Notes: generated by a model from the sequence alone, not told the origin. A DNA stretch of 23,460 bases from CAZSWS01 sp964610765 (GCA_964610765.1 CAZSWS010000044.1:1-23460); one strand, 5' to 3'. Counted from the first letter of the stretch, positions 7,768 through 15,640 are shown. A program made the numbers and translations.

Positions 7768-8178
7768 TTATTTTTCTCCGGGCATACAGAACTCTGTCAA
7801 AACACCACCGGTTGATTTCGGATGTAAGAAGGCGATATCCATTCCTTCAGCACCACGACGAGGCGCCTTATCGATGAGTCTCACACCATTTTCTTCTGCT
7901 TTATCCAAGCATTTCTGTACGTCATCAACCGCATATGCCATGTGGTGAATTCCCTCGCCTCTTTTTTCAATGAATTTAGCGATTGGGCTATCTTCACTGG
8001 TTGCTTCTAAAAGCTCAATTTTGGTTTGTCCAACTTTAAAGAAGGCTGTACGTACTTTTTGATCGGTTACTTCTTCAATGCTATAGCATTTCATTCCTAA
8101 AACCTTTTCATAAAAAGGAATACTTTCATCTAAGCTTTTAACTGCAATTCCTAGATGTTCAATGTGTGAAATATCCAT
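7768..8178 (-). CDS. mce: Methylmalonyl-CoA epimerase
   Basis: A 136-aa VOC/glyoxalase-fold enzyme that interconverts (R)- and (S)-methylmalonyl-CoA, linking the B12-dependent mutase to MmdA. Metal-ligand positions are visible: H8 in IEHLGIAV, a histidine in GIHHMAYAV and the terminal glutamate in GVLTEFCMP. Length is normal for the family. It is the first gene of the operon, with 33 nt to mmdA. A good Shine-Dalgarno-like GGAG precedes the ATG at 8178, which is unusual in a phylum where such sites are mostly weak. A -7 box TATATTTG lies about 50 nt upstream. Confidence 0.95.
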   Translation of the reverse strand: MDISHIEHLGIAVKSLDESIPFYEKVLGMKCYSIEEVTDQKVRTAFFKVGQTKIELLEATSEDSPIAKFIEKRGEGIHHMAYAVDDVQKCLDKAEENGVRLIDKAPRRGAEGMDIAFLHPKSTGGVLTEFCMPGEK

Positions 8179-8227
8179 TCTTTCTCCAGTTTTTGATTAA
8201 AAATATAGTTATTTTCTTCGTTTACTA

Positions 8228-8235
8228 CAAATATA
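8228..8235 (-). promoter_or_regulatory. Bacteroidetes -7 box for the methylmalonyl-CoA operon
   Basis: On the minus strand the box is TATATTTG, an exact TAnnTTTG match. TTTG lies 16 nt farther upstream, a little closer than the usual spacing. The leader to the epimerase ATG would be about 43 nt. Confidence 0.5.
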
Positions 8236-8327
8236 CGTTCTTTTTCAATTACAAAGTGTAATTATTACGGAAATAATTCCCTAAACCTGTATGCCTTAGG
8301 AATCTCGAAGTCTAAGAAGTAAAAAGG

Positions 8328-9431
8328 TCAAACGATTTGATACAGATTGCCCGGAAGTGCACGAATATGTCCATCCATTTCCAGTTCAAAAAGCTGAGAA
8401 GAGAGTTCATGGATAGGAATATCTAAGATGCGCGCAATTTGATTAGCCTGCAACTCTCCCTTCTCTTTTAGTAGTTGATAGATAGGGTGATTGATTTCTT
8501 CAGCAAAAGAAAGTGTCAATTGCTTGGCTGTTAATTTCTCAACCACCTGATCCCAACACATTGCCTGAATCAGGTCGTCAGCAGAAGTTATCAGTCCGGC
8601 CTTATTAGTCCGAATAAGTCGGTTGCAGCCTTTCGAATAAGAATCATTTACCCTTCCGGGGAAGGCATATACATCTCTACCATACGAAACAGCAATATCC
8701 GCTGTAACGAGTGAGCCTCCACGTTCGGCCGACTCAACCACAATTGTCACATCAGCCAATCCGGCAATCAGCCGATTCCGTTTTAAAAAGTTTGGGCGGT
8801 CCGGGGTTGTTTTACTTGTAAAGTCAGTCAGCAGCCCTCCATTTTCCAACATCTGAGCTGCCACAGAGCGATGTACGGCGGGATATATTCGATCTAATCC
8901 ATGAGCCAGCACTCCAACCGTTGAAGAGCCGGCTTTCAAAGCTGCTTGATGTGCACAAACATCTATGCCATACGCCAACCCGCTCACAATCAACACATCG
9001 GGGAACACATTAGTCAGCTCACTCACCAAATTCTCTGTCAACTGCCGACCATAAGGGGTTGCCTTGCGCGTTCCAACCACACTTACTATTCGAGCAGCAT
9101 GTAAGTCAGCAGACCCTTTGAAATAAAAAAAGATGGGTGCATCCGGACATTCTCGCAAACGCACCGGATAATCCTTATCTCCAATGAAATAACCGGAAAT
9201 ATTATTCTTCTCCATGAAGTGCACCTCTTCCTCTGCACGTTTCAGCACATCTGAACCGACAATTACCTTAGCCAGCACATCACCTACTCCGGGGACTTTA
9301 GAAAGAGCTTGTCGTTTTTCTCGAAATATAGCTTCCGGTTCGCCAAATACTTGCAGCAACTGTCGAGCCGTAATATCACCTACCCCATTAATCAAGGTTA
9401 GCGCAATATCATACACCCGGCTCTCACTCAT
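8328..9431 (-). CDS. dprA: DNA-processing protein DprA (Smf)
   Basis: A 367-aa cytoplasmic protein that binds incoming single-stranded DNA and loads RecA in natural transformation; it is also found in bacteria not known to be competent. Domain order: helix-hairpin-helix-like N-terminus (about 1-60, GVGDITARQLL and VPGVGDVLA), then the Rossmann-type DprA core. Core landmarks are VVGTRKATPYG, SGLAYGIDVCAHQAAL, GLDRIYPAVH, RNRLIAGLADVTIVVES, GSLVTADIA, YGRDVYAFPG and GCNRLIR. A C-terminal winged helix (about 310-367) ends LPGNLYQIV. Its ATG overlaps the thioesterase stop by 4 nt (ATGA), so it is translated from the same mRNA as its upstream neighbours. Confidence 0.96.
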   Translation of the reverse strand: MSESRVYDIALTLINGVGDITARQLLQVFGEPEAIFREKRQALSKVPGVGDVLAKVIVGSDVLKRAEEEVHFMEKNNISGYFIGDKDYPVRLRECPDAPIFFYFKGSADLHAARIVSVVGTRKATPYGRQLTENLVSELTNVFPDVLIVSGLAYGIDVCAHQAALKAGSSTVGVLAHGLDRIYPAVHRSVAAQMLENGGLLTDFTSKTTPDRPNFLKRNRLIAGLADVTIVVESAERGGSLVTADIAVSYGRDVYAFPGRVNDSYSKGCNRLIRTNKAGLITSADDLIQAMCWDQVVEKLTAKQLTLSFAEEINHPIYQLLKEKGELQANQIARILDIPIHELSSQLFELEMDGHIRALPGNLYQIV

Positions 9432-9844
9432 AAGTCAGTCAGTTGATTTTTCTTCAATAGTTCGTCAAAAAACTCTCCACGCGTCATCCGTCCATTATCT
9501 ACAACAACCGACTCAACTTTTCCAGTCACAGCCAGTTTCATATCAGAAACCCGATAAATATCCTGATAGAAAGCCAAACTTGGACCTTCTTTTTTCACAT
9601 TGAGACATGAAAGATACTTATCTCCACTACGCAGTGGATTTTTATAACGTATTTCAACACGTGAAACGAAAGCATCTATTCCACGGTCGTGCATTTTACC
9701 AAAATTCTCACCCAAAGATTCCAAAAAAAGATGCCGCAAGTGCTCCATATAATGCTGATAATTGGCATTGTTAACTACGCCTTGCAAATCACATTCATAG
9801 TCTCTTACATCAAACTCTCGCTGAAAGATATAGGTCTTTTTCAT
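9428..9844 (-). CDS. Acyl-CoA thioesterase, hotdog fold (4HBT/YbgC-like)
   Basis: A 138-aa hotdog-fold thioesterase that would hydrolyse an acyl-CoA. The active-site segment is clear: RDYECDLQGVVNNANYQHYM, where the Asp after Cys corresponds to the catalytic Asp of 4HBT enzymes and is followed by the N-Y-x-x-Y/M helix start. The substrate cannot be told from sequence. The gene overlaps both neighbours by 4 nt (U32 gene upstream, dprA downstream), so the three are translationally coupled. This order is a housekeeping-like cluster with no clear functional link. Confidence 0.9.
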   Translation of the reverse strand: MKKTYIFQREFDVRDYECDLQGVVNNANYQHYMEHLRHLFLESLGENFGKMHDRGIDAFVSRVEIRYKNPLRSGDKYLSCLNVKKEGPSLAFYQDIYRVSDMKLAVTGKVESVVVDNGRMTRGEFFDELLKKNQLTDL

Positions 9845-11097
9845 TTCAACTCTTTAACTTTATTCGGTTCTAATTTATATAATCTGTCGCCTGGACGCAC
9901 TTTCTCATTCACTTGGATAGAAAATCGTTCTCCTTTGACGGTTTCTTCCACCTGTTTCAGGTCTACCCTTATCTCTTCAACCGTCTGAAAAAGAGCACCT
10001 GTTGTAGGACCGGTTATTAGTATTTCATCCCCAACTTTAAGTGCGCCGGATTCCATCTCAAATTCAACCACCTGTATATTACTAAAGTACTTGATTGCTT
10101 TTGCCACATACACTTTCTTCTTTGTGGCAGATGAGCCGTACTTACTGCTCCATTCACCCAAACGTTGCCCCAAGTAGTAACCATCCCAAAAATCCCGATT
10201 AAAGACACTTCGTAGCTTTTCATCCCAAACAGCAATCTTTTCTTCCGAAAAGTCCCCGGCACAATAAGCCTGTATTGCTTCTTTATAGCAAGTAGTTACG
10301 ATGCTAACATATTCAGGTCCTCGTGCCCGACCTTCTATTTTGAAAACTCGTACACCGGCATCCATCATTTTATTTAAGAAGTGAATCGTTTTCAAATCTT
10401 TAGGAGACATGATATATTGATTGTCTACATCTAATTCAATGGTGCTTTCCTTGTCTTTTACGGTATATCCCCGCCGGCAAATCTGCGTACATGCACCACG
10501 ATTGGCAGACGCATTCATCTCATGCAAGCTTAAGTAACATTTACCTGAAACAGCCATGCACAAGGCACCATGACAAAACATTTCAATACGAAGCTGTTCT
10601 CCTTTCGGCCCCCGTATGTCTTCCTCCATAATTTGCTTATAGATGGTATGCACTTGCTCCAAGTTCAGTTCGCGTGCCAACACAACCACATCCGCAAACT
10701 GTGCATAGAATCGTAATGATTCTATATTTGTAATATTCAACTGTGTAGATAAATGCACCTCTACTCCAATATTACATGCATACGTCATCGCGGCTACATC
10801 CGAAGCTATAATGGCTGAAATCTCTGCTTCTTTGGCTGCGTCTATTATTTCGCGCATCTTAGACAGATCGGTATCATAAATAATGGTATTCACGGTCAGA
10901 TAACTTTGCATACCATGCTCCTTGGTTATTGAAGCAATCTTATGTAAGTCTGTAATCGTAAAATTATTTGACGAGCGTGATCGCATATTTAACCCTTCAA
11001 TGCCAAAATAGATAGAATCAGCCCCCCCCTGTATGGCCGCCATTAGTGACTCATACGAGCCTACCGGCGACATTATTTCAAAATCTTTCGCTTTCAA
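9841..11097 (-). CDS. Peptidase U32 family protein (TrhP/RlhA-like)
   Basis: A 418-aa member of the U32 family. Characterised E. coli relatives act in tRNA or rRNA hydroxylation rather than proteolysis. The N-terminal TIM-barrel begins IMSPVGSYESLMAAIQGGAD. The family signature around 170-207 is complete: RIEMFCHGALC, SGKCYLS, SANRGACTQICRR, with Cys 175, 180, 187, 203 and 207. A C-terminal beta-domain follows from about 320. The start used is TTG (11097), because homologues begin a few residues before the IMSPxGS motif and a promoter box lies just upstream; an ATG at 11073 (residue 9) is the alternative. A run of eight G on the coding strand (11022-11029) falls in the AIQGGAD codons. First gene of the operon with the thioesterase and dprA genes. 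Confidence 0.93.
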   Translation of the reverse strand: MKAKDFEIMSPVGSYESLMAAIQGGADSIYFGIEGLNMRSRSSNNFTITDLHKIASITKEHGMQSYLTVNTIIYDTDLSKMREIIDAAKEAEISAIIASDVAAMTYACNIGVEVHLSTQLNITNIESLRFYAQFADVVVLARELNLEQVHTIYKQIMEEDIRGPKGEQLRIEMFCHGALCMAVSGKCYLSLHEMNASANRGACTQICRRGYTVKDKESTIELDVDNQYIMSPKDLKTIHFLNKMMDAGVRVFKIEGRARGPEYVSIVTTCYKEAIQAYCAGDFSEEKIAVWDEKLRSVFNRDFWDGYYLGQRLGEWSSKYGSSATKKKVYVAKAIKYFSNIQVVEFEMESGALKVGDEILITGPTTGALFQTVEEIRVDLKQVEETVKGERFSIQVNEKVRPGDRLYKLEPNKVKELK

Positions 11098-11117
11098 TAT
11101 TTATTGTTTTAAGACCA

Positions 11118-11125
11118 CAAAGATA
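11118..11125 (-). promoter_or_regulatory. Bacteroidetes -7 box for the U32-thioesterase-dprA operon
   Basis: TATCTTTG on the minus strand matches TAnnTTTG. A TTG (complement of 11150-11152) lies about 29 bp upstream, near the -33 position. Transcription would start near 11111, giving a leader of about 14 nt to the TTG start at 11097. Confidence 0.5.
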
Positions 11126-11257
11126 CGGCATATATCTGAAAAGCAGCATCAAAACCATCAACAAGAGCAGCATACAAAGAGAGGAGCATCCTTCTTCATT
11201 TTCTTCAATCATTCAAATCTATTTATGCGTTCTTTTTCACATCACACATATTGTGCT

Positions 11258-11265
11258 TATTTTTG
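11258..11265 (+). promoter_or_regulatory. Bacteroidetes -7 box for the amidase gene
   Basis: TATTTTTG is an exact TAnnTTTG match. Transcription would begin near 11272, a very short leader before the ATG at 11284. This argues against the upstream in-frame ATG at 11251, which would lie ahead of the promoter. Confidence 0.5.
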
Positions 11266-11283
11266 CATAAACAGCTCATCTCT

Positions 11284-12315
11284 ATGAATCGTATATATCT
11301 ACTCATTACATTCATTTTTCTATTCAGCTTAAGCATGTATGCCCAACAAGCAACTGACAAGCCACGCGATGGCGAGGGTCTACACAGCTTCCTCAAACGA
11401 AATCAATGCAACACATCTGCACAGCGCAAAGAGTTTTTGGAATTAAATAAGGGGAAGTTTGGCAAGAACAACAGTTTACTTAAAGGGGTGACATATCAGC
11501 TCCCCACAAAAAATGAAACAGCAAAAGCCACCAACAAGGAAACCGGACAGTCCACTCAAGCCACCAACCGGACACAACACGTCAATAAGCTTTTCGGCAA
11601 AAAACATGAGAGCTATACCGTCCGGTCTTCCCGTCTAAAAGGAGCTTGCTTCTTTCTTTCAAGTGGTCATGGAGGTCCTGACCCCGGTGCTATTGGGAAA
11701 GTAGATGGACATAATTTGCACGAAGACGAATACGCCTACGACATCACCCTGCGACTAGCCAAGGCATTATTAGAAGAGGGAGCAACTGTTCATATGATTA
11801 TTCAGGATGCAGTAGACGGCATCCGTGATGATAAATACCTTTCTACCAGCAAACGAGAAACCTGTATGGGCGAAGAGATTCCATTGAATCAGCTTCAACG
11901 GTTGAAGCAACGAGCAGACAAGATAAACGAACTGGAAAAACAGACTAAAGAGAAGTACAAACGATGTGTATTTATCCACTTGGATAGTAGAGGGCACAGA
12001 AAGCAATTGGATGTGTTTTTCTATTATGCACCTAAAAGTGTAGGAGGGAAAAAGCTAGCCAACACCATGAGTAAAACGTTTAAAGAGCAATACGCCAAGC
12101 ATCAACCCAATCGTGGCTTTTCCGGCACTGTATCCATGCGCGAATTATATCTCTTAAAAAACACCAATCCCGTAGGATTATATGCTGAACTGGGAAATAT
12201 TCAAAATGCATTCGACCAACGTCGCTTCTTAGACCCTAACAATCGGCAAGCTCTTGCCAACTGGATGCTTCGTGGCTTTATCAAAGATTACGAAAATTGG
12301 AAAAAGGGGAAATAG
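11284..12315 (+). CDS. Secreted N-acetylmuramoyl-L-alanine amidase (Amidase_3)
   Basis: A 343-aa exported zinc amidase that cleaves the bond between muramic acid and the stem peptide. Residues 1-20 are a signal peptide ending SMYA before QQATD. Residues about 30-75 form a LysM-like or degenerate wall-binding segment (GLHSFLKRN to VTYQLP). A Thr/Asn/Gln-rich linker follows, then the Amidase_3 domain (about 118-340). Zinc ligands are visible as H129 in SSGHGGPDPGA, E149 in HEDEYAYD and H232 in FIHLDS; the catalytic Glu is E302 in YAELGNIQNA. In many relatives the third motif reads SIHANA, here IHLDSR. The start at 11284 gives a proper signal peptide, whereas the upstream ATG would put 11 extra residues before it. 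It converges on the response-regulator gene with only 16 nt between stops. Confidence 0.92.
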   Translation: MNRIYLLITFIFLFSLSMYAQQATDKPRDGEGLHSFLKRNQCNTSAQRKEFLELNKGKFGKNNSLLKGVTYQLPTKNETAKATNKETGQSTQATNRTQHVNKLFGKKHESYTVRSSRLKGACFFLSSGHGGPDPGAIGKVDGHNLHEDEYAYDITLRLAKALLEEGATVHMIIQDAVDGIRDDKYLSTSKRETCMGEEIPLNQLQRLKQRADKINELEKQTKEKYKRCVFIHLDSRGHRKQLDVFFYYAPKSVGGKKLANTMSKTFKEQYAKHQPNRGFSGTVSMRELYLLKNTNPVGLYAELGNIQNAFDQRRFLDPNNRQALANWMLRGFIKDYENWKKGK

Positions 12316-12331
12316 CAGATAATTTCAACCA

Positions 12332-13087
12332 TTACGAACGCTGTAATAGACGCATCACATAGTCTTTTCGCTGACGAGAAATACTTACAGTCGAACCGTC
12401 TTTCATCAATAAATATCCACCATCCGTTTTGATATAACTTTTTATTTCATCGGGATTGACCAGATGGGAATTATGTGTCCGGATAAAACCTAGCGGAGTT
12501 AACAGCTCGTCATATTCTTTCAGCAACTTAGACACCAACAGCTTTTGTTTATTCCTCAGATAGAATACCGTATAGCTTCCATCCGCCTCACAACGGATAA
12601 TATCAGCCACTTCCACAAACTCAATCTTATCTGACAAGGCCAAAGCCAATCGGCGATTCGCATCTTTTTTATTCAAGTTATTAATCAAACGCCGGATATC
12701 CGGCGTTCCTTTCCGATTCTCAATTCGTTCAATGGCCTTTTCAACGGCCTGATTAAATTCGTCCGTATTCACCGGTTTAAGAATATAATCCAAGGCGGAG
12801 AATTTAATGGCTCGAATCGCATAATTATCATAAGCCGTGATAAAAATCAACTCAAAGTGAATACTATTCAGTCCCTCCAACAAGGTGAAGCCATTTCCTC
12901 CGGGCATTTCGATATCTAAAAACAGTAAATCAACTGCATGATTCAGCACTGCCTGCCGCCCCTCTGCTGCCGATTCACACATAGCTACCACCTCCACCTC
13001 AGGATGATAACTGTCAATGAGTGATTTGATATAAGCACGATTATTCGCCTCATCATCTACTATAATGGCTTTAATCTTTTCTATCAT
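12332..13087 (-). CDS. LytTR-family response regulator
   Basis: A 251-aa two-component regulator. The receiver domain (1-125) has the acidic pair D11-D12, the phosphoacceptor D58 in LFLDIEMPGG, a switch Thr in FITAYDNYA and the Lys in DYILKPVN. A linker (about 125-145) leads to a LytTR DNA-binding domain (about 145-248) with ALSDKIEFV, GSYTVFYL, LGFIRTHNSHLVN and STVSISRQRK. LytTR proteins bind short direct repeats. Its ATG overlaps the kinase stop by 4 nt, so regulator and kinase are a cognate pair. The linker codons contain a perfect 20-bp palindrome (12688-12707). Confidence 0.95.
   Translation of the reverse strand: MIEKIKAIIVDDEANNRAYIKSLIDSYHPEVEVVAMCESAAEGRQAVLNHAVDLLFLDIEMPGGNGFTLLEGLNSIHFELIFITAYDNYAIRAIKFSALDYILKPVNTDEFNQAVEKAIERIENRKGTPDIRRLINNLNKKDANRRLALALSDKIEFVEVADIIRCEADGSYTVFYLRNKQKLLVSKLLKEYDELLTPLGFIRTHNSHLVNPDEIKSYIKTDGGYLLMKDGSTVSISRQRKDYVMRLLQRS
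12688..12707. repeat. Perfect 20-bp palindrome inside the response-regulator gene
   Basis: AACGCCGGATATCCGGCGTT reads the same on both strands with no spacer. It encodes part of the linker between receiver and LytTR domains (TPDIRR). With no loop it is a better candidate for a dimeric protein-binding site or a cruciform than for a simple RNA hairpin. Confidence 0.6.
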
Positions 13088-14160
13088 AACGATATATGTA
13101 TTTTTACACTAAACCACTTGTCCGTTTTCTCTGTTGTTATCCCTATATGATTGCCAAAATCACGGTTTAATAGTTCTAAGCGTTCTTTTACAGCTCGCAC
13201 ACCAAACCCTTGATGCTTTTCCTCTGCTGAGTACCCCTTGCCCGTATCAGAAACGGTGATAGTAAGAACAGATGCGTCTTTTGAAAAATCAATCTGCATC
13301 TCGCCTCCACCAAAAGGAACAATCCCATGCTTTACTGCATTTTCAGCAATGGGCTGCACCAGCATACCGGGTATTTCCTCATAGTCTATATCCATATTCT
13401 CTGCTACCGTTATAGCATACGTGAAAGGGACACGCAGTTGTTCCAGTTTTAAATAAATTTCCAACTGGCTAATTTCATCAGCCAAACCTATCAGCTCCTT
13501 GTCTGAATGTCTCAAAACCGAGCGAAGCAACGTAGCAAAGCTAACAAGATATTCGTTGGCTTGTTCATTTTTATTTTCTGCTATCAAATTCTGGACAGAG
13601 GTCAGCGCATTAAATATAAAGTGCGGATTCATCTGTGCCCGTACTGCCTGCAACTCCAGTTCTGATATTTTTCGCTGCATTGCTTCTTGCCGACTTTTCT
13701 TACGTGCTCGATACATACGAATAATAGCTACTAAAGCCACCAAAGATACCAAACCGATAATAACCCACAAGATACCGCTCTGCGCGGTATCTTGTGGGTC
13801 TGGTGTGTTTTTATCTGTTTGTATCATTTCTTCTAGATTCATCTTTAAGCCCAAAACAATACCTAAATGCCGAAACAATATTTTTCCATCGTCACGAACC
13901 AAGAAAACGACAGACCCTACATCTGTCTGTTTATTAAATTCATCAAACAACCAATCTGGGAGATAATATATCGGTTCATACAATGAAGCATCCATCTTAT
14001 CGTTTATATTCTCTCCATAATAGGACTGAAGCCCTTCAGGAAAGAGTATGCGGAAAGAAAGTGTGGAGTCAATCTGCGCATACTTTAGAAACACGTCATT
14101 CAGAAAGTATGTTAGCTGCTCTTTGTTTTCACCAAATGTAGTTATATACATCAATGTATA
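13084..14160 (-). CDS. LytS-type sensor histidine kinase with a cysteine-less thioredoxin-like input domain (5' end lost in the gap)
   Basis: The frame is open up to the assembly gap; the first start codons seen are TTG at 14154 and ATG at 14151, but both are probably internal. From the TTG: residues 1-112 look like a thioredoxin-like fold (strand MYITTFG, helix ENKEQLTYFLNDVFLKY, strand SFRILFPEG, hairpin GSVVFLVRDDGKILFRHLG at 80-98). TFGENKEQ stands where WCGPCKEE is expected, so no redox cysteines. One transmembrane helix (about 127-147) follows, then a coiled region and a His_kinase domain with phosphoacceptor H178 in MNPHFIFNAL, N-box QPIAENAVKHG and G-boxes SDTGKGYS and GFGVRAV. No signal peptide precedes the presumed periplasmic domain, which supports an N-terminus upstream of the gap. 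Overlaps the regulator gene by 4 nt. Confidence 0.88.
   Translation of the reverse strand, partial: YTLMYITTFGENKEQLTYFLNDVFLKYAQIDSTLSFRILFPEGLQSYYGENINDKMDASLYEPIYYLPDWLFDEFNKQTDVGSVVFLVRDDGKILFRHLGIVLGLKMNLEEMIQTDKNTPDPQDTAQSGILWVIIGLVSLVALVAIIRMYRARKKSRQEAMQRKISELELQAVRAQMNPHFIFNALTSVQNLIAENKNEQANEYLVSFATLLRSVLRHSDKELIGLADEISQLEIYLKLEQLRVPFTYAITVAENMDIDYEEIPGMLVQPIAENAVKHGIVPFGGGEMQIDFSKDASVLTITVSDTGKGYSAEEKHQGFGVRAVKERLELLNRDFGNHIGITTEKTDKWFSVKIHISL
13763..13799. repeat. Perfect 16-bp inverted repeat inside the kinase gene
   Basis: ACCCACAAGATACCGC (13763-13778) and its exact complement (13784-13799) flank a 5-base loop. The frame runs through both arms and encodes the end of the ectodomain and start of the membrane helix (DPQDTAQSGILWV). 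There is no T-run on the coding strand, so it is not a standard terminator. Confidence 0.8.
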
Positions 14161-14260
14161 NNNNNNNNNNNNNNNNNNNNNNNNNNNNNNNNNNNNNNNN
14201 NNNNNNNNNNNNNNNNNNNNNNNNNNNNNNNNNNNNNNNNNNNNNNNNNNNNNNNNNNNN
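14161..14260. other. 100-N scaffold gap of unknown true length
   Basis: Exactly 100 N, as in the first gap, where the number is demonstrably a placeholder. Here the edges share no sequence, so real bases are missing. Reading frames on both sides are open into the gap on the minus strand. Confidence 0.9.
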
Positions 14261-15578
14261 CTTCATTATGAATATCTCTCAATACATTACTGGGTGTGTT
14301 TTGCAAATTTAAACTCAACTGATAATTATGCAAAAAACCTCCATGCTCTACATAAAACAGCGGATTATACCAGTAATCCATAAAAGGATAGAGTTTTTTA
14401 AAACCCTCCCACGTCCAGTCTACCTTACGATAATCCGAACTAATCATCATTGTTGCATTCGTATAAGCATTAGATAACTCCAGTGACCTCCGCCAATAAT
14501 CATTCATAGCTGCACCGTGTTTTTCAAGCAATGCCTGATAGATTGAATCTGACTGTCGAATAAATTCATTTTTCTGTTGTGGATTCCTCATCTCATAAAA
14601 CCCCTCATAAAAAAATCGCCACATCGTCATACGCTCACTAGCATAACGACTATTACCGGCACCCAACCCTTCTATCGAAACATTCTCTCCCTCCTCACGA
14701 ATAACAATCGAATCACCCGGAGTCAGTGCAAGATTAGCCTGATGCAACAACGCATACGTAGGGTCAGGAATAAAGCAAGTATGCAAAGTCGTATTTTCAT
14801 CGACTCTTTTGACTGTATAAGATGCCGGATCATACCCCTGCCGATTTACATACAACAGAGTAAGCCCTTCATCATCAGTCGATTCTTTACTTTGGTATAA
14901 AATATGCACATTCGGGGGCAACTGAAAAGAAGCTTCAACAGCTCTTACAGTGGCTTCATAGCTGATAGGCACCCTATCTCCGGTAGAAGCAATCATATCG
15001 TCTGATTGTTTATAATTCACTATTGAAGGAAAATTTCTTCCCCATTCTTTCATAAACGGGGTAATTCCTTCCTCCACCAGTCCGTTGACTTTAAATGATT
15101 TGTTCAGATATCTATTGATAAACTGCATATCCTTTTCTTCTTTGATTAATCCGACCGGAACATATTGCACCGAAACATTAACGATGTCTTGTTCAAAATC
15201 CTCAGCCATCACAGTGTGGGTATTCAAATCAACTGAAAGCCTGACTGAATCAGCCAAAAGAGACTTTAGAGGATATTCAAGCGAGAAGAAATCACTATCA
15301 AAATAATGGGCATCTTCTTTTAGTGTAAAGTTGTAAAACAAGCGCTTTAGCCGTAGCGAAAAGTGCAGCTTGTCTTTTGTCTTCTCCGTCAGCCGAAGAA
15401 CGAACTGCGCTTTAGACACCTGCTCATAAGTCCACGGAACATTCATTTGCTCACCTCCCACAGCAGTTGTTTCCAACACGACATAATCGCCCGGATTTAA
15501 TCCGGTGATAGACTTTGCCCAAACGGTCGGCGAAACAACCATAAGCAACAAGATAAAAAGACTGATTTTTGTTTTCAT
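14261..15578 (-). CDS. Secreted TlpA-like ectodomain fragment, probably the N-terminal part of the sensor kinase
   Basis: 439 residues are visible and the frame runs open into the gap. Residues 1-21 are a signal peptide (MKTKISLFILLLMVVSPTVW, then AKS). The remainder is a large extracytoplasmic region. Two beta-rich modules (about 22-185 and 200-310) are followed by a helical segment (about 310-439) with NDYWRRSLELSNAY and YPFMDYWYNPLFYVEHG. This resembles the helical part that precedes the thioredoxin domain in Bacteroidetes TlpA-type proteins. No thioredoxin domain is seen before the gap, whereas one begins immediately after it in the kinase frame. I infer a single receptor: signal peptide, ectodomain, thioredoxin-like domain, membrane helix, kinase. 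The alternative is a separate secreted protein ending in the gap. Sequence-level family recognition is weak. Confidence 0.75.
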
Positions 15579-15606
15579 GACGTATAAAATTAATTATTAT
15601 CTGAAA

Positions 15607-15614
15607 CAAACATA
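15607..15614 (-). promoter_or_regulatory. Bacteroidetes -7 box for the sensor-kinase operon
   Basis: TATGTTTG on the minus strand matches TAnnTTTG and lies 29 nt upstream of the ATG at 15578. No clear TTG is seen at the -33 distance. Confidence 0.45.
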
Positions 15615-15640
15615 CATTTAGCCTATCGAATAAAATCAGT

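Noticed and set aside
8328..11097. Reading the U32-thioesterase-dprA operon as a competence or defence island
   Set aside because: All three are ordinary chromosomal genes with 4-nt overlaps; no mobile-element or defence partner is nearby.
11251..11283. Upstream ATG for the amidase
   Set aside because: It would add 11 residues before a clear signal peptide and lies ahead of the -7 box at 11258-11265.
13499..13966. 155-codon plus-strand frame opposite the kinase gene
   Set aside because: Antisense shadow of a gene with clear kinase motifs; Cys/Ser-rich with no recognisable fold.
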